This document shows, one piece after another, positions 10,340-18,022 of a stretch of DNA of 64,000 nucleotides (the first letter of the stretch is position 1; each line of letters opens with the position of its first letter). A program made the position numbers and the translations under genes. The notes under the pieces were generated by a model. The model did not search any database and was not told where the DNA came from. It saw nothing but the letters and a program-made list of their open reading frames with translations. Source of the stretch: Pseudomonadota bacterium (GTDB taxonomy: Bacteria; Pseudomonadota; Gammaproteobacteria; Steroidobacterales; Woeseiaceae); contig JADFNS010000010.1 in NCBI GenBank assembly GCA_022563255.1, forward strand, positions 1 to 64,000, written 5' to 3'.

Positions 10340-10853
10340 GCACGATGACAATCGCTCCCTGGTCGCTCAGCTGCTCATTATGACCGTCGCAATGTTCGGC
10401 TTCGGATTTTTGCTGGTGCCGCTGTACGATGTGTTCTGTGAAATCACGGGTTTTGGCGGGCGCCCGAACGCTGCCGCCGCCGCTGCAGTCGAGATGCCCG
10501 ACCTCAAACGCGAGGTGCGCATCCAGTTCGTCACGACAGTGAATTCCAATGCCCGTTTTGAGTTCGCACCGGACGTCAGCAACATGACAGTGCATCCTGG
10601 CAAAATGTATTACGCAACCTTCACGGCCAAAAATCTGACCAGCCAGCACAAGGTCGCACAGGCCGTGCCCAGTATTGCACCGGTATCCGCTGCAGAGCAT
10701 TTCACCAAAATCGAATGCTTTTGTTTTACTACGCAGGACTTCCTGCCCAACGAAGAGCGGGCAATGCCGCTGCAGTTTATCGTCAACCCGGAGCTGCCGG
10801 AATATGTGGACACCATCACGTTGCAGTACACGTTTTTCGATTTAGAGACATGA
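10332..10853 (+). CDS. ctaG: cytochrome c oxidase assembly protein CtaG/Cox11
   Basis: A 173-residue copper chaperone that delivers copper to the CuB site of subunit I. It has one N-terminal transmembrane helix (about residues 12-32) and a periplasmic immunoglobulin-like domain with the copper-binding CFCF motif (Cys129, Cys131). The ATG at 10332 is preferred over GTG 10323, since it gives an 8 bp overlap with the preceding small gene and a normal N-terminus. Its stop overlaps the coxC start as ATGA. Confidence 0.93.
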   Translation: MPEHDDNRSLVAQLLIMTVAMFGFGFLLVPLYDVFCEITGFGGRPNAAAAAAVEMPDLKREVRIQFVTTVNSNARFEFAPDVSNMTVHPGKMYYATFTAKNLTSQHKVAQAVPSIAPVSAAEHFTKIECFCFTTQDFLPNEERAMPLQFIVNPELPEYVDTITLQYTFFDLET

Positions 10854-11719
10854 CGACATATTCTGACGATCGCTACTACATCCCACACGGCAGTCACTGG
10901 CCTGCGGTCGGTTCGCTGGGCCTGCTGTTCCTGATGGTTGGCGCATCAACCTGGCTCAACGGTGCGGCCACCGGTTTCTATGTGATGCTGGCAGGCCTTG
11001 CGATTATTATCTTCATGCTCACGGGATGGTTTGCCACGGTCATCGGCGAGAGTGAAGGCGGTCGGTACAATGCGCAGGTCGACAAATCGTTCCGGCAGGG
11101 AATGTTCTGGTTCATTTTTTCCGAGGTCATGTTCTTCGCGTGCTTTTTCGGGGCGTTATTTTACGCGCGCAACATGGCCGTTCCCTGGCTCGGCGGCAGC
11201 GGCAACAGCTTCTTCACCAACATGCTGCTCTGGGAGGGTTTTGAGAGCACCTGGCCGACCAACGGCCCGGGTAATATCGGCGGTGAATATGAGGCGATGG
11301 CGCCGTTCGGTCTGCCGCTGATCAATACCGTCTTGTTGCTCAGCAGCAGCGTCACGCTAACGATTGCCCACCACGCTTTGATGGCAGGCAAGCGAGTTCA
11401 GCTTACAAGCTTGCTTGCCACGACCTTCCTGCTCGGCTTCGCCTTCGTGTACTTGCAAGGTGTCGAGTACATCGAGGCGTACCAGCATCTGAATCTGAAG
11501 CTGACTTCGGGCATCTACGGATCAACGTTTTTCATGCTAACCGGCTTCCACGGTATGCACGTTACCATCGGCGCAATTATGCTGACAATTATCTGGTTCC
11601 GCGTACTGAAGGGCCACTTTACGGCCGACAATCACTTCGCCTTCGAAGCGGTTGCCTGGTACTGGCATTTTGTCGACGTTGTCTGGGTGAGTCTGTATGT
11701 GTTTGTTTACTGGATGTAG
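10850..11719 (+). CDS. coxC: cytochrome c oxidase subunit III
   Basis: A 289-residue, seven-helix membrane protein that stabilises the oxidase core. Family signatures include [12 protein letters not shown] near residue 90, HALMAG and [10 protein letters not shown] in the middle, and the C-terminal [11 protein letters not shown]. The ATG at 10850 overlaps the ctaG stop (ATGA), indicating translational coupling. The 3-prime end overlaps the start of the SURF1 gene by 23 bp. Confidence 0.95.
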   Translation: MTTYSDDRYYIPHGSHWPAVGSLGLLFLMVGASTWLNGAATGFYVMLAGLAIIIFMLTGWFATVIGESEGGRYNAQVDKSFRQGMFWFIFSEVMFFACFFGALFYARNMAVPWLGGSGNSFFTNMLLWEGFESTWPTNGPGNIGGEYEAMAPFGLPLINTVLLLSSSVTLTIAHHALMAGKRVQLTSLLATTFLLGFAFVYLQGVEYIEAYQHLNLKLTSGIYGSTFFMLTGFHGMHVTIGAIMLTIIWFRVLKGHFTADNHFAFEAVAWYWHFVDVVWVSLYVFVYWM

Positions 11720-12410
11720 GCGCAGCTCCTGGCTGCCGTTCGTGCTTGGCGCGTTTTTGGTGGTCCAGTTTGCGGGTCTGGGCGTATGGCAGATCAGTCG
11801 CGGACTCGAGAAACGTGCGACTCAGCAGACGTACAAGAGCGAAACGGGATTCTCTGACTGGCAAAGCGGGGCAAACATTCGTTCGTATCAACGCCTGCGT
11901 GCAACCGGTCGCTACGATACCGAGCATCAGTTCTTGCTCGAAAACATCATTATCAACAGCCGCTATGGCTACTACGTCATCACGCCGTTGCTATTGGGTG
12001 ACGATGAACCCGTGCTGCTGGTGAATCGGGGCTGGCTTGAGAAAACGGGCAGAACCCTGGACATTAGCAAGCTGGCGCTTCCGGGCGGTAAACTGGCCGT
12101 TCGCGGACGCGCAGGATCGCTGCCCAGAGCGGGATACAAAATGGGCGATTCAATTGACCCCTCATCTCCATGGCCGAAAGCCGCGGTCTATCCGGCGCTC
12201 GATGAAGTATCGGCGGCGTTGGGCCGTGAAGTGCAGACGTTCGTATTGTTGATGGACCACGAGGAGCAACACGGCTTTTTGCGACATTGGGTCCCAAGCG
12301 AATTTGGGCCGAGCAAGCACTTCGCCTACGCTTTCCAATGGTTTGCAATGGGCGCCATGTTGTTCGGTCTGCTGGTCTGGCATTACCGCAAGAAGAGTTT
12401 CGAGTCGTGA
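11697..12410 (+). CDS. SURF1 family cytochrome oxidase biogenesis protein
   Basis: A 237-residue SURF1/Shy1 homologue with the family topology: one transmembrane helix at each end (about residues 12-32 and 208-228) and a periplasmic domain between. Recognisable family blocks are the FAGLGVWQISRG segment after the first helix, VNRGWL in the middle and YAFQWFAM near the C-terminus. SURF1 proteins help insert haem a into subunit I. A GGGTGAG sequence precedes the ATG. The stop overlaps the next gene's GTG. Confidence 0.9.
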   Translation: MCLFTGCRRSSWLPFVLGAFLVVQFAGLGVWQISRGLEKRATQQTYKSETGFSDWQSGANIRSYQRLRATGRYDTEHQFLLENIIINSRYGYYVITPLLLGDDEPVLLVNRGWLEKTGRTLDISKLALPGGKLAVRGRAGSLPRAGYKMGDSIDPSSPWPKAAVYPALDEVSAALGREVQTFVLLMDHEEQHGFLRHWVPSEFGPSKHFAYAFQWFAMGAMLFGLLVWHYRKKSFES

Positions 12411-12979
12411 CCGCGGCGAAGAAAACCTGGGTTCGCGTCCAGCTACTGCTGATCGCCGCCGTTTTTTTGGGGCCCCTCGCGATCGCGGCGCTAATGTACT
12501 TTAGCGGCGGCCTGCAACCCATAGGGCGCACCAATCACGGCGCATTGCTCGAACCTTTCGTAAATATCCCGGCAGCATTACCTGCTTCCCCGACCACCAC
12601 GCGCATAGACGGCTATTGGGCGCTGGTGTACCTGAATGACGGCGCTTGCGCTGCAACGTGCGTGCGTGCGCTCCACACAATCCGCCAGTCACGCCTCATG
12701 CTCGGCGGCGAAATGAAGCGTCTTTTACGGGTGTTCTTGCACGGCGAATCGTTGCCCGATACAGTGTTCCTCGATGCAGAGCACGCTGGTCTGATAAGCC
12801 TCAGAGATAGTGGTTTCTCGTCACTGCTTGCAAACAAGAAACCTGCAAGACTCTCAGGCGGTGGATACTTCCTGCTGGACCCACTCGGAAACCTGGTGAT
12901 GTATTTCGAGCCGGCGCTCGATCCAGCCCACATGGTCGAAGACATCAAGCGTCTCTTGAAACTGTCGCGGATAGGCTGA
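12407..12979 (+). CDS. Sco-like thioredoxin-fold membrane protein of the cox operon
   Basis: A 190-residue protein with an N-terminal transmembrane helix (about residues 10-32) and a periplasmic thioredoxin-like domain. A CX3C motif (Cys81, Cys85 in GACAATC) matches the copper/thiol motif of Sco proteins, and the C-terminal block YFLLDPLGNLVMYFEP resembles the Sco end. The histidine that normally precedes this block in Sco is not visible (SGGGYFLL). Proteins like this lie between surf1 and ctaA in gammaproteobacterial cox operons and are usually called hypothetical. A role in oxidase maturation is inferred. GTG start at 12407 overlaps the surf1 stop. Confidence 0.75.
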   Translation: MTAAKKTWVRVQLLLIAAVFLGPLAIAALMYFSGGLQPIGRTNHGALLEPFVNIPAALPASPTTTRIDGYWALVYLNDGACAATCVRALHTIRQSRLMLGGEMKRLLRVFLHGESLPDTVFLDAEHAGLISLRDSGFSSLLANKKPARLSGGGYFLLDPLGNLVMYFEPALDPAHMVEDIKRLLKLSRIG

Positions 12980-12992
12980 CTGAATTTCAGGC

Positions 12993-13892
12993 ATGAACAC
13001 GAATATCGAAACAATTACCGACTGGCGGGCCTACTACGAACTGACCAAGCCCCGTGTCGTCGTATTGATCATGTTCACGGTCATCGTCGGCATGTTCCTG
13101 TCCGTGCCCGGATGGCCGGGACTGGCGCCGGTTTTCTTTGGCACGCTCGGCATTGGCATGGCGTCGTCCGCCGCGGCTGTATTCAATCACGTTCTTGACG
13201 CCCGTACCGACATCCTGATGATGCGCACGCGTGGCCGGCCACTGCCGCAGGGCCGATTGACGGAAAAATCAGCGTTGACGTTTGCGTCCGCGCTCTGTGC
13301 GTTCTCGATGATCGTTCTCTGGTTCCTTGTTAATCCATTGACGGCAACACTGACGTTTATGTCCTTGATCGGCTACGCCGTGGTCTACACAGTCTGGCTC
13401 AAACGAGCGACGCCGCAGAACATCGTGATCGGCGGCGCCGCCGGCGCCGCACCGCCGATTCTCGGCTGGACGGCGGTCACCAACGAAGTCTCCAGCGGAG
13501 CGTTGTTGCTGTTCCTGATAATTTTCGTCTGGACGCCGCCGCATTTTTGGGCTCTCGCGATCGCCAGAAAGGAAGAATACGCGAAGGTCGATATTCCAAT
13601 GTTGCCCGTGACGCACGGTGAAGCGTATACGCGGCTGAATATTCTTCTCTATTCGATTCTGTTGCTGCTCGTGTCACTGATGCCGTATCTGATCGGCATG
13701 AGCGGACTGATATACCTGGGCGCGGCGGCTTTGCTCGGCGCATACTTTTTGGTCTACGCCATTCGAATGTACCGCGATCATGACGACAAAGAATTACCGA
13801 TGGCGATGTTCAAATATTCGATCAGCTACCTGGGGCTCCTGTTCACGGCCCTGCTTGTCGATCACTACCTGCTGTTCCAGCTCAATATATAA
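12993..13892 (+). CDS. ctaB: protohaem IX farnesyltransferase (haem O synthase)
   Basis: A UbiA-superfamily membrane enzyme of 299 residues that adds a farnesyl tail to haem b to give haem O. Visible motifs: YYELTKPRVV near residue 14, the first Asp-rich motif NHVLDARTD with nearby TRGRPLPQG, WTPPHFWALAI and the second-site sequence EEYAKVDIPMLPV. About nine hydrophobic helices. It is the last gene of the cox operon here. The haem A synthase gene ctaA, usually just before it, is absent from the window. Confidence 0.95.
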   Translation: MNTNIETITDWRAYYELTKPRVVVLIMFTVIVGMFLSVPGWPGLAPVFFGTLGIGMASSAAAVFNHVLDARTDILMMRTRGRPLPQGRLTEKSALTFASALCAFSMIVLWFLVNPLTATLTFMSLIGYAVVYTVWLKRATPQNIVIGGAAGAAPPILGWTAVTNEVSSGALLLFLIIFVWTPPHFWALAIARKEEYAKVDIPMLPVTHGEAYTRLNILLYSILLLLVSLMPYLIGMSGLIYLGAAALLGAYFLVYAIRMYRDHDDKELPMAMFKYSISYLGLLFTALLVDHYLLFQLNI

Positions 13893-13893
13893 T
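13888..13893 (+). promoter_or_regulatory. perfect -10 box before the FkbM-sigma cassette
   Basis: A TATAAT hexamer overlaps the final codons of ctaB, 28 bp before the FkbM gene ATG. The -35 region at normal spacing is weak, so activator help or read-through from the cox operon is possible. Confidence 0.35.
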
Positions 13894-13920
13894 GCGCGCC
13901 TGAATTGGGGCAAAGCGTTC

Positions 13921-14679
13921 ATGGCACTCAGCGCGTACGACAAATTCCACATGCTGCACCGCTGCTGGCGACTGCGATTCAAGTCCGAGGTTGCTTCGAT
14001 CCGCTACGTCCGCGAGGCGAACCTTCTCGGCACCACGGTGCTGGACATCGGGGCGAACAAGGGCGTCTTCTCCATTTACCTGTCGCGCGCCGCAGGTCCA
14101 AACGGCAAACTTGTGTCGTTCGAGGCACAGCCCGAACTTGGCAAACACCTCAGCGCAATGCGGGCAAGTTTCTCGCTCGACAATATGACGCTCGTGAATC
14201 TGGGTCTGTCTTCAAGCGCTGGCGTACTGACCATGCGGCGCACTGCAGCCGGTTCCGGCATGGCCAGCTTTCACATCGATGCAGCTGACGGGTTGGACGA
14301 GATTGAAATCACCGTCATCAGGCTTGATGATTATATCGACGAACACGATCTTGGCCCGGTCCGCTTCATCAAGTGCGACGTCGAAGGCCACGAGCTACCG
14401 GTCTTCCAGGGCGGTGCAGAAATGCTGCGGCGGGACCTCCCGAGCTTGTTGTTCGAGTGTCATGACGGGGAGGCTGAAAACGGCGAACTGTTTGCGTTCC
14501 TGATCGAGCTCGGCTACGACGGCTTTTTTTATCATGTCACTCCTGCAGATCACAGTAGCTGGACTCACAAGGGCCGCGGCACGTTCGTCCATTATTCCGA
14601 ATACACCGATCGCGAGTATGTGCATCCTGATGTACATCACCGCAATTATATTTTCGTCCAAAAAGGCGGCAAGCCATAG
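13921..14679 (+). CDS. FkbM family SAM-dependent methyltransferase
   Basis: A 252-residue methyltransferase of the FkbM family. The SAM-binding motif VLDIGANKGVFS lies at residues 40-51, the acidic residue of strand 2 is in SFEAQPE, and the family signature FIKCDVEGHE is near residues 148-157. Members methylate hydroxyl groups on sugars or polyketides, and many are linked to surface glycans. The substrate here is unknown. The ATG at 13921 was chosen because it lies just before the conserved region. Its TAG stop overlaps the proposed start of the ECF sigma gene as ATAG. Confidence 0.85.
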   Translation: MALSAYDKFHMLHRCWRLRFKSEVASIRYVREANLLGTTVLDIGANKGVFSIYLSRAAGPNGKLVSFEAQPELGKHLSAMRASFSLDNMTLVNLGLSSSAGVLTMRRTAAGSGMASFHIDAADGLDEIEITVIRLDDYIDEHDLGPVRFIKCDVEGHELPVFQGGAEMLRRDLPSLLFECHDGEAENGELFAFLIELGYDGFFYHVTPADHSSWTHKGRGTFVHYSEYTDREYVHPDVHHRNYIFVQKGGKP

Positions 14680-15209
14680 ACAGCCCGGCAGACAGGTTCG
14701 AAAAACTCGTACGACCGCATTTTGACCGCTTGTACCGTCTCGCGTGGCGTCTGGCCGGGCAGAAGGCCGAGGCAGAGGATCTTTTTCAGGAACTCCTTAT
14801 CAAGGCATACGGCAAACTCGACGACCTCGTGAAGATCGAAGAACCCGGATCCTGGCTGTGCCGGGTTATGTACAATCTTTTCATTGATGAACGGCGGCGC
14901 TTCGCTCGCCGGCGCATGCACACCGTCGAGGAAGGCGAATTGGCCGGTGACGGCCTCGCGGGCCTGCCAGGATCCGACGATCCGCTCTGGAATACCGAGC
15001 GGCGGGAGCGCATGGAAAAGCTTGACGCCGCGCTTTTTCGTCTCAGCGATGAACACCGGGTAATCGTACTGTTGCACGACACAGAGGGATATAAACTTTC
15101 AGAAATACATGAGCTTACGGGATGGCCGATCGGCACGATCAAGTCCAGGCTGCACCGTGCCCGGGCGCGACTACGGGAAATTCTTAACGCAGACGGAACC
15201 TTTTTCTGA
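14676..15209 (+). CDS. ECF-type RNA polymerase sigma factor
   Basis: A sigma-70 family factor of the extracytoplasmic function type, with region 2 (RLYRLAWRLAGQKAEAEDLF followed by the helix with ERRR) and region 4 (LSDEHRVIVLLHDTEGYKL, then GWPIGTIKSRLHRARARL). The first helix of region 2 begins at FEKLVRPHFDRL, upstream of the only ordinary start, TTG 14730. No ATG, GTG or TTG exists in frame between the stop at 14628 and 14730. An ATA at 14676, 9 bp after AAAGG and overlapping the FkbM stop as ATAG, is my best candidate start (177 residues). The start is uncertain; the family is not. It is followed by a putative anti-sigma gene. Confidence 0.85.
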   Translation: MDSPADRFEKLVRPHFDRLYRLAWRLAGQKAEAEDLFQELLIKAYGKLDDLVKIEEPGSWLCRVMYNLFIDERRRFARRRMHTVEEGELAGDGLAGLPGSDDPLWNTERRERMEKLDAALFRLSDEHRVIVLLHDTEGYKLSEIHELTGWPIGTIKSRLHRARARLREILNADGTFF

Positions 15210-15243
15210 CCCTCGTCGTGTAAGGGATCAGGCGGGACACACT

Positions 15244-15780
15244 ATGCCAGACAAAGACACCGATCCGCAGGATCGCGGTATCCAGGCGTTGCTAAAGGAT
15301 TATCCGATGCCAGCAGTTGCAGCCACCTACTTCGACCACGCGCTCGTGCAAGCGACGCACGAGGGTTCACGGCGACAGCGCAATCGCTGGATGATAACCG
15401 GGTTCGGCTCAGCCGTTGCTGCCGGTCTGGCGCTGTGGATGATTGGCGGCTTTTTCCTTACGTCACCCGATCTTCCCACGGCAGATGCGGCGATTCCCGG
15501 CATTACGATGACACTGGCCAAGCCGCAAACTGTAAACCTGATCTTTGCGACCGTCGAAGCGCTGCCCTCGGCGACCCTGACCGTAAGATTGCCCGAGGGT
15601 ATAGAGCTCGTCGGATTTCCCGGACTGCGTGAAATTTCCTGGGAGACGAGCCTCAGTGTCGGCAAAAACCTGTTGCCGCTCACTCTGATCGCCACATCGC
15701 CCTTTGGCGGTGAGGTGTACGCAACACTCGAACACGACAACCGTGGCCGGACGTTTCGGCTGCGCGTAGAAGTCAGTTAA
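15244..15780 (+). CDS. putative membrane anti-sigma factor
   Basis: A 178-residue protein with a short cytoplasmic N-terminus (residues 1-48, rich in charged residues), one transmembrane helix (about 50-72) and a periplasmic domain of predicted beta structure (about 80-178). It starts 34 bp after the ECF sigma gene, and this position plus topology is the standard arrangement for an anti-sigma factor. No zinc-binding HxxxCxxC motif of the ZAS type is present. I do not recognise a named family; the anti-sigma role is inferred from context. Confidence 0.6.
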   Translation: MPDKDTDPQDRGIQALLKDYPMPAVAATYFDHALVQATHEGSRRQRNRWMITGFGSAVAAGLALWMIGGFFLTSPDLPTADAAIPGITMTLAKPQTVNLIFATVEALPSATLTVRLPEGIELVGFPGLREISWETSLSVGKNLLPLTLIATSPFGGEVYATLEHDNRGRTFRLRVEVS

Positions 15781-15792
15781 GGGAGTACGACG

Positions 15793-16218
15793 ATGAAACA
15801 GTTGAGTATATTTTTAGCAATTGGGGGTTGGACCTGTATTGCCTTCTTCCCGGCGGCGACACGCGCCGATGAAACGCTGGAAGACCTTGACGTCACCATG
15901 GTGGTCGTCGACAGTCCGGGCGACCTTGACGACCTCGTCTCCGAAATGAGGGGTCCCGATGCTGGCGGCGTCGATGACGACGACTGGGACGATGAAGAAG
16001 GGGACGAGTCGGACGACGCAGCCGATGAAGAGTCAGAAGACGAAATGGAAGACGGTTTTGAAGATGATGACGACGACGGTTTCTCAAGTGACGAGGTCGA
16101 CGAAGACGACGCGATGGAAGATGAGGACGACTTCGAAGAAGGTGAAGATGTCGACGACGACGTATTCGACGATGAGGGCGGCGACGACACCGGTGAAGAT
16201 GGTGACGACGACGAATAA
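15793..16218 (+). CDS. exported hyperacidic Asp/Glu-rich protein
   Basis: A 141-residue protein with an N-terminal signal peptide (hydrophobic residues 5-22, likely cleavage after Ala-Thr-Arg-Ala near residue 25). The last basic residue is Arg53. From residue 61 to the end 55 of 81 residues are Asp or Glu, with short aromatic and hydrophobic interruptions (DDW, DGF, DVF). The segment is probably disordered and may bind divalent cations. It begins 12 bp after the anti-sigma gene and a strong terminator follows, so it is the last gene of that transcript. No homologous family is recognised. Confidence 0.7.
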   Translation: MKQLSIFLAIGGWTCIAFFPAATRADETLEDLDVTMVVVDSPGDLDDLVSEMRGPDAGGVDDDDWDDEEGDESDDAADEESEDEMEDGFEDDDDDGFSSDEVDEDDAMEDEDDFEEGEDVDDDVFDDEGGDDTGEDGDDDE

Positions 16219-16242
16219 TCGCTCATTTACTGGCTAAAGCGG

Positions 16243-16279
16243 AAAAAACCTCCGATTGCGACCCACTCGGAGGTTTTTT
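16243..16279. terminator. intrinsic terminator, bidirectional
   Basis: A perfect 13 bp inverted repeat (16243-16255 with 16267-16279) around an 11-base loop. The GC core CCTCCGA/TCGGAGG is flanked by six A on the left and six T on the right, so it can end transcription from either side. It closes the sigma/anti-sigma/acidic-protein transcript. Confidence 0.9.
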
Positions 16280-16357
16280 CTTGCACTACGTCATAGTTTT
16301 GCCGGCTATAAAGTCGTTACCCTTGAATCTGACATAACGCGGACGAACTCGATTTAC

Positions 16358-17965
16358 ATGCACAGACAGATTTCTCTTTCCGGTTGGCTCGTTCTGCTGA
16401 CCGCTTGCGCCTGCTTCATGCCGGTGCGACCCGTCTATGCGATGACGGCTGAGCAGTACTTTGCTGACGGCAACCGGCTGTTCCGCGACGACCTGTACTG
16501 GGCCGCTTTGCTGCGCTACAGACAGGCGTCCGATGAGGGCATGGAGTCTGCATTGCTGCATTACAACCGCGGGGTCGCCCACTACCGCGCCGGCCAGCAC
16601 ATTCGCGCCCGCGAGTCGCTCCTGCGTGCGCTTGCAGAGCCGGGCTTGCGAATCGTTGCGCATTACAATCTTGGACTTAACGCGTATCGCCTGGGCGATA
16701 GGGAAGGAGCGCTGCGCTGGTTTCGTCTGGCCCGCGATCAGAGTCAGAACGAGAAGCTTCGCGATTTCGCCGTCATCGCCATTTCACGGCTGCGCGACGA
16801 GCAGGCACAGCCCGACGCTTTTGACAATCGCGCTGCAGCACGCGCCAGGAAGCGGGACTTCGCCAGCCTCAAGCTGCATGCCCGCGTGAGTTTTGCAAAT
16901 GACAGCAACGTATTCCGGTCGCCGGATCAGCCTTACGTCGATTTCTCCAATCCAACGCTTCCGATTGTCGTGCCGCAAGTGCAAAGCGGTGTATTTCTGC
17001 CGGTCAGTCTTAGCGCCAAGTACAAAATCAACAGTTTCAAATTTGAAGGTTTTTTCGTCGCCTACCGGCTTACAGGCCGCTATTACCAGGATAAAGATCT
17101 CGAGAGCGGCAACGAATACCAGCACGAGGCAAGCTTTGGCAGCGAATACCGTCGCGAAGAAAACGGCCGTGTGCGCAAAGTGTACAGCGCCTTCAAGGTC
17201 GCCCAGCATGACGAGACCTACTACGACCCCGACGACGGCAGCGTCAGAAACGTCGCCGGTATCGACATCGATAACCGCATGGACTATCTCCGTTACGGCC
17301 CCGAGGTAACGTTCCGCCAAGCTCATGAACGGCTGTCATTCGGCGTGCACATCACGGGCCAGCTCTGGAATTACAAGGAACAACTGGTTGTTCCGGAATA
17401 CGACCACGAATACTTTCTTGTCAGTCTGTTCGGCCAGTACAAATTCACGCCGTCCTCACTGTTGCGACTCACTATGAAGAGTTACAGCCGACGATTTGGT
17501 GACCGACCGGCCTATGACCTCGACGGCCAGCAGCACCTCGGCAACCCGAATATACGCTACGATTATGTGTCGCTCGCCTTGACCGCCAGGCAAAAACTTT
17601 TAGGCAATGTCTGGATTGGATTCGACATCGAACGCACAGTGCGGCGCGACCAGTATGTCGGCTACAACGACTACACACGCGACAGTTTTGGCTTCGAGGC
17701 TCACTGGACGCCCGGAGATCGAGTTGACCTCGAAGTTAGCGGGCGCTATCAACTCTATAAATATCCGCATGCTTTCGCATTCCACAATCCTCTCGCCGGG
17801 GACAAAACGCAGGAGTCTGCCAGAATCACCGTCCTCGGCAGCTACCAGCTGACGCGCCGCCTGAGCCTGATTGGCGAAGCGCGTTTCCGCGAAACCGTTT
17901 CAAACGACACGCGCATCCAATATGAGCGCACTCAGTTCATTATTGGGGTACGCTGGGACCAGTAG
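16358..17965 (+). CDS. TPR-containing outer-membrane beta-barrel protein
   Basis: A 535-residue exported protein. It has a signal peptide (about residues 1-27, VYA before MTAEQYF), then TPR-like helical repeats to about residue 160 (AEQYFADGNRLF, LLHYNRGVAHYRAG, VAHYNLGLNAYRLGD), a short charged linker, and a long region of alternating strands rich in Tyr, Phe and Arg that looks like an outer-membrane barrel. The ATG at 16358 was chosen over a longer frame because the signal peptide begins there. It follows the terminator at 16243-16279, so it needs its own promoter. Function is unknown; barrels with a periplasmic TPR part are often involved in export of polymers or proteins. Confidence 0.72.
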   Translation: MHRQISLSGWLVLLTACACFMPVRPVYAMTAEQYFADGNRLFRDDLYWAALLRYRQASDEGMESALLHYNRGVAHYRAGQHIRARESLLRALAEPGLRIVAHYNLGLNAYRLGDREGALRWFRLARDQSQNEKLRDFAVIAISRLRDEQAQPDAFDNRAAARARKRDFASLKLHARVSFANDSNVFRSPDQPYVDFSNPTLPIVVPQVQSGVFLPVSLSAKYKINSFKFEGFFVAYRLTGRYYQDKDLESGNEYQHEASFGSEYRREENGRVRKVYSAFKVAQHDETYYDPDDGSVRNVAGIDIDNRMDYLRYGPEVTFRQAHERLSFGVHITGQLWNYKEQLVVPEYDHEYFLVSLFGQYKFTPSSLLRLTMKSYSRRFGDRPAYDLDGQQHLGNPNIRYDYVSLALTARQKLLGNVWIGFDIERTVRRDQYVGYNDYTRDSFGFEAHWTPGDRVDLEVSGRYQLYKYPHAFAFHNPLAGDKTQESARITVLGSYQLTRRLSLIGEARFRETVSNDTRIQYERTQFIIGVRWDQ

Positions 17966-17970
17966 TTCTC

Positions 17971-17979
17971 TGCTACACT
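17971..17979 (+). promoter_or_regulatory. extended -10 element before uvrD
   Basis: TGCTACACT at 17971-17979 matches an extended -10 (TGn plus TACACT), 44 bp before the uvrD ATG. No clear -35 is seen, as is usual for extended -10 promoters. Confidence 0.35.
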
Positions 17980-18022
17980 TGCGCGCTTTCGATTTTCGAC
18001 AATTGTCGCGACTGCAGGCCCG

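Noticed and set aside
14730-14732. TTG 14730 as the sigma factor start
   Set aside because: Would remove the first helix of region 2 and has no ribosome-binding site; kept only as an alternative.
15777-16226. Serine-rich 149-codon frame antisense to the acidic protein
   Set aside because: Produced by the complement of Asp/Glu codon runs; the plus-strand frame has a signal peptide and operon position.
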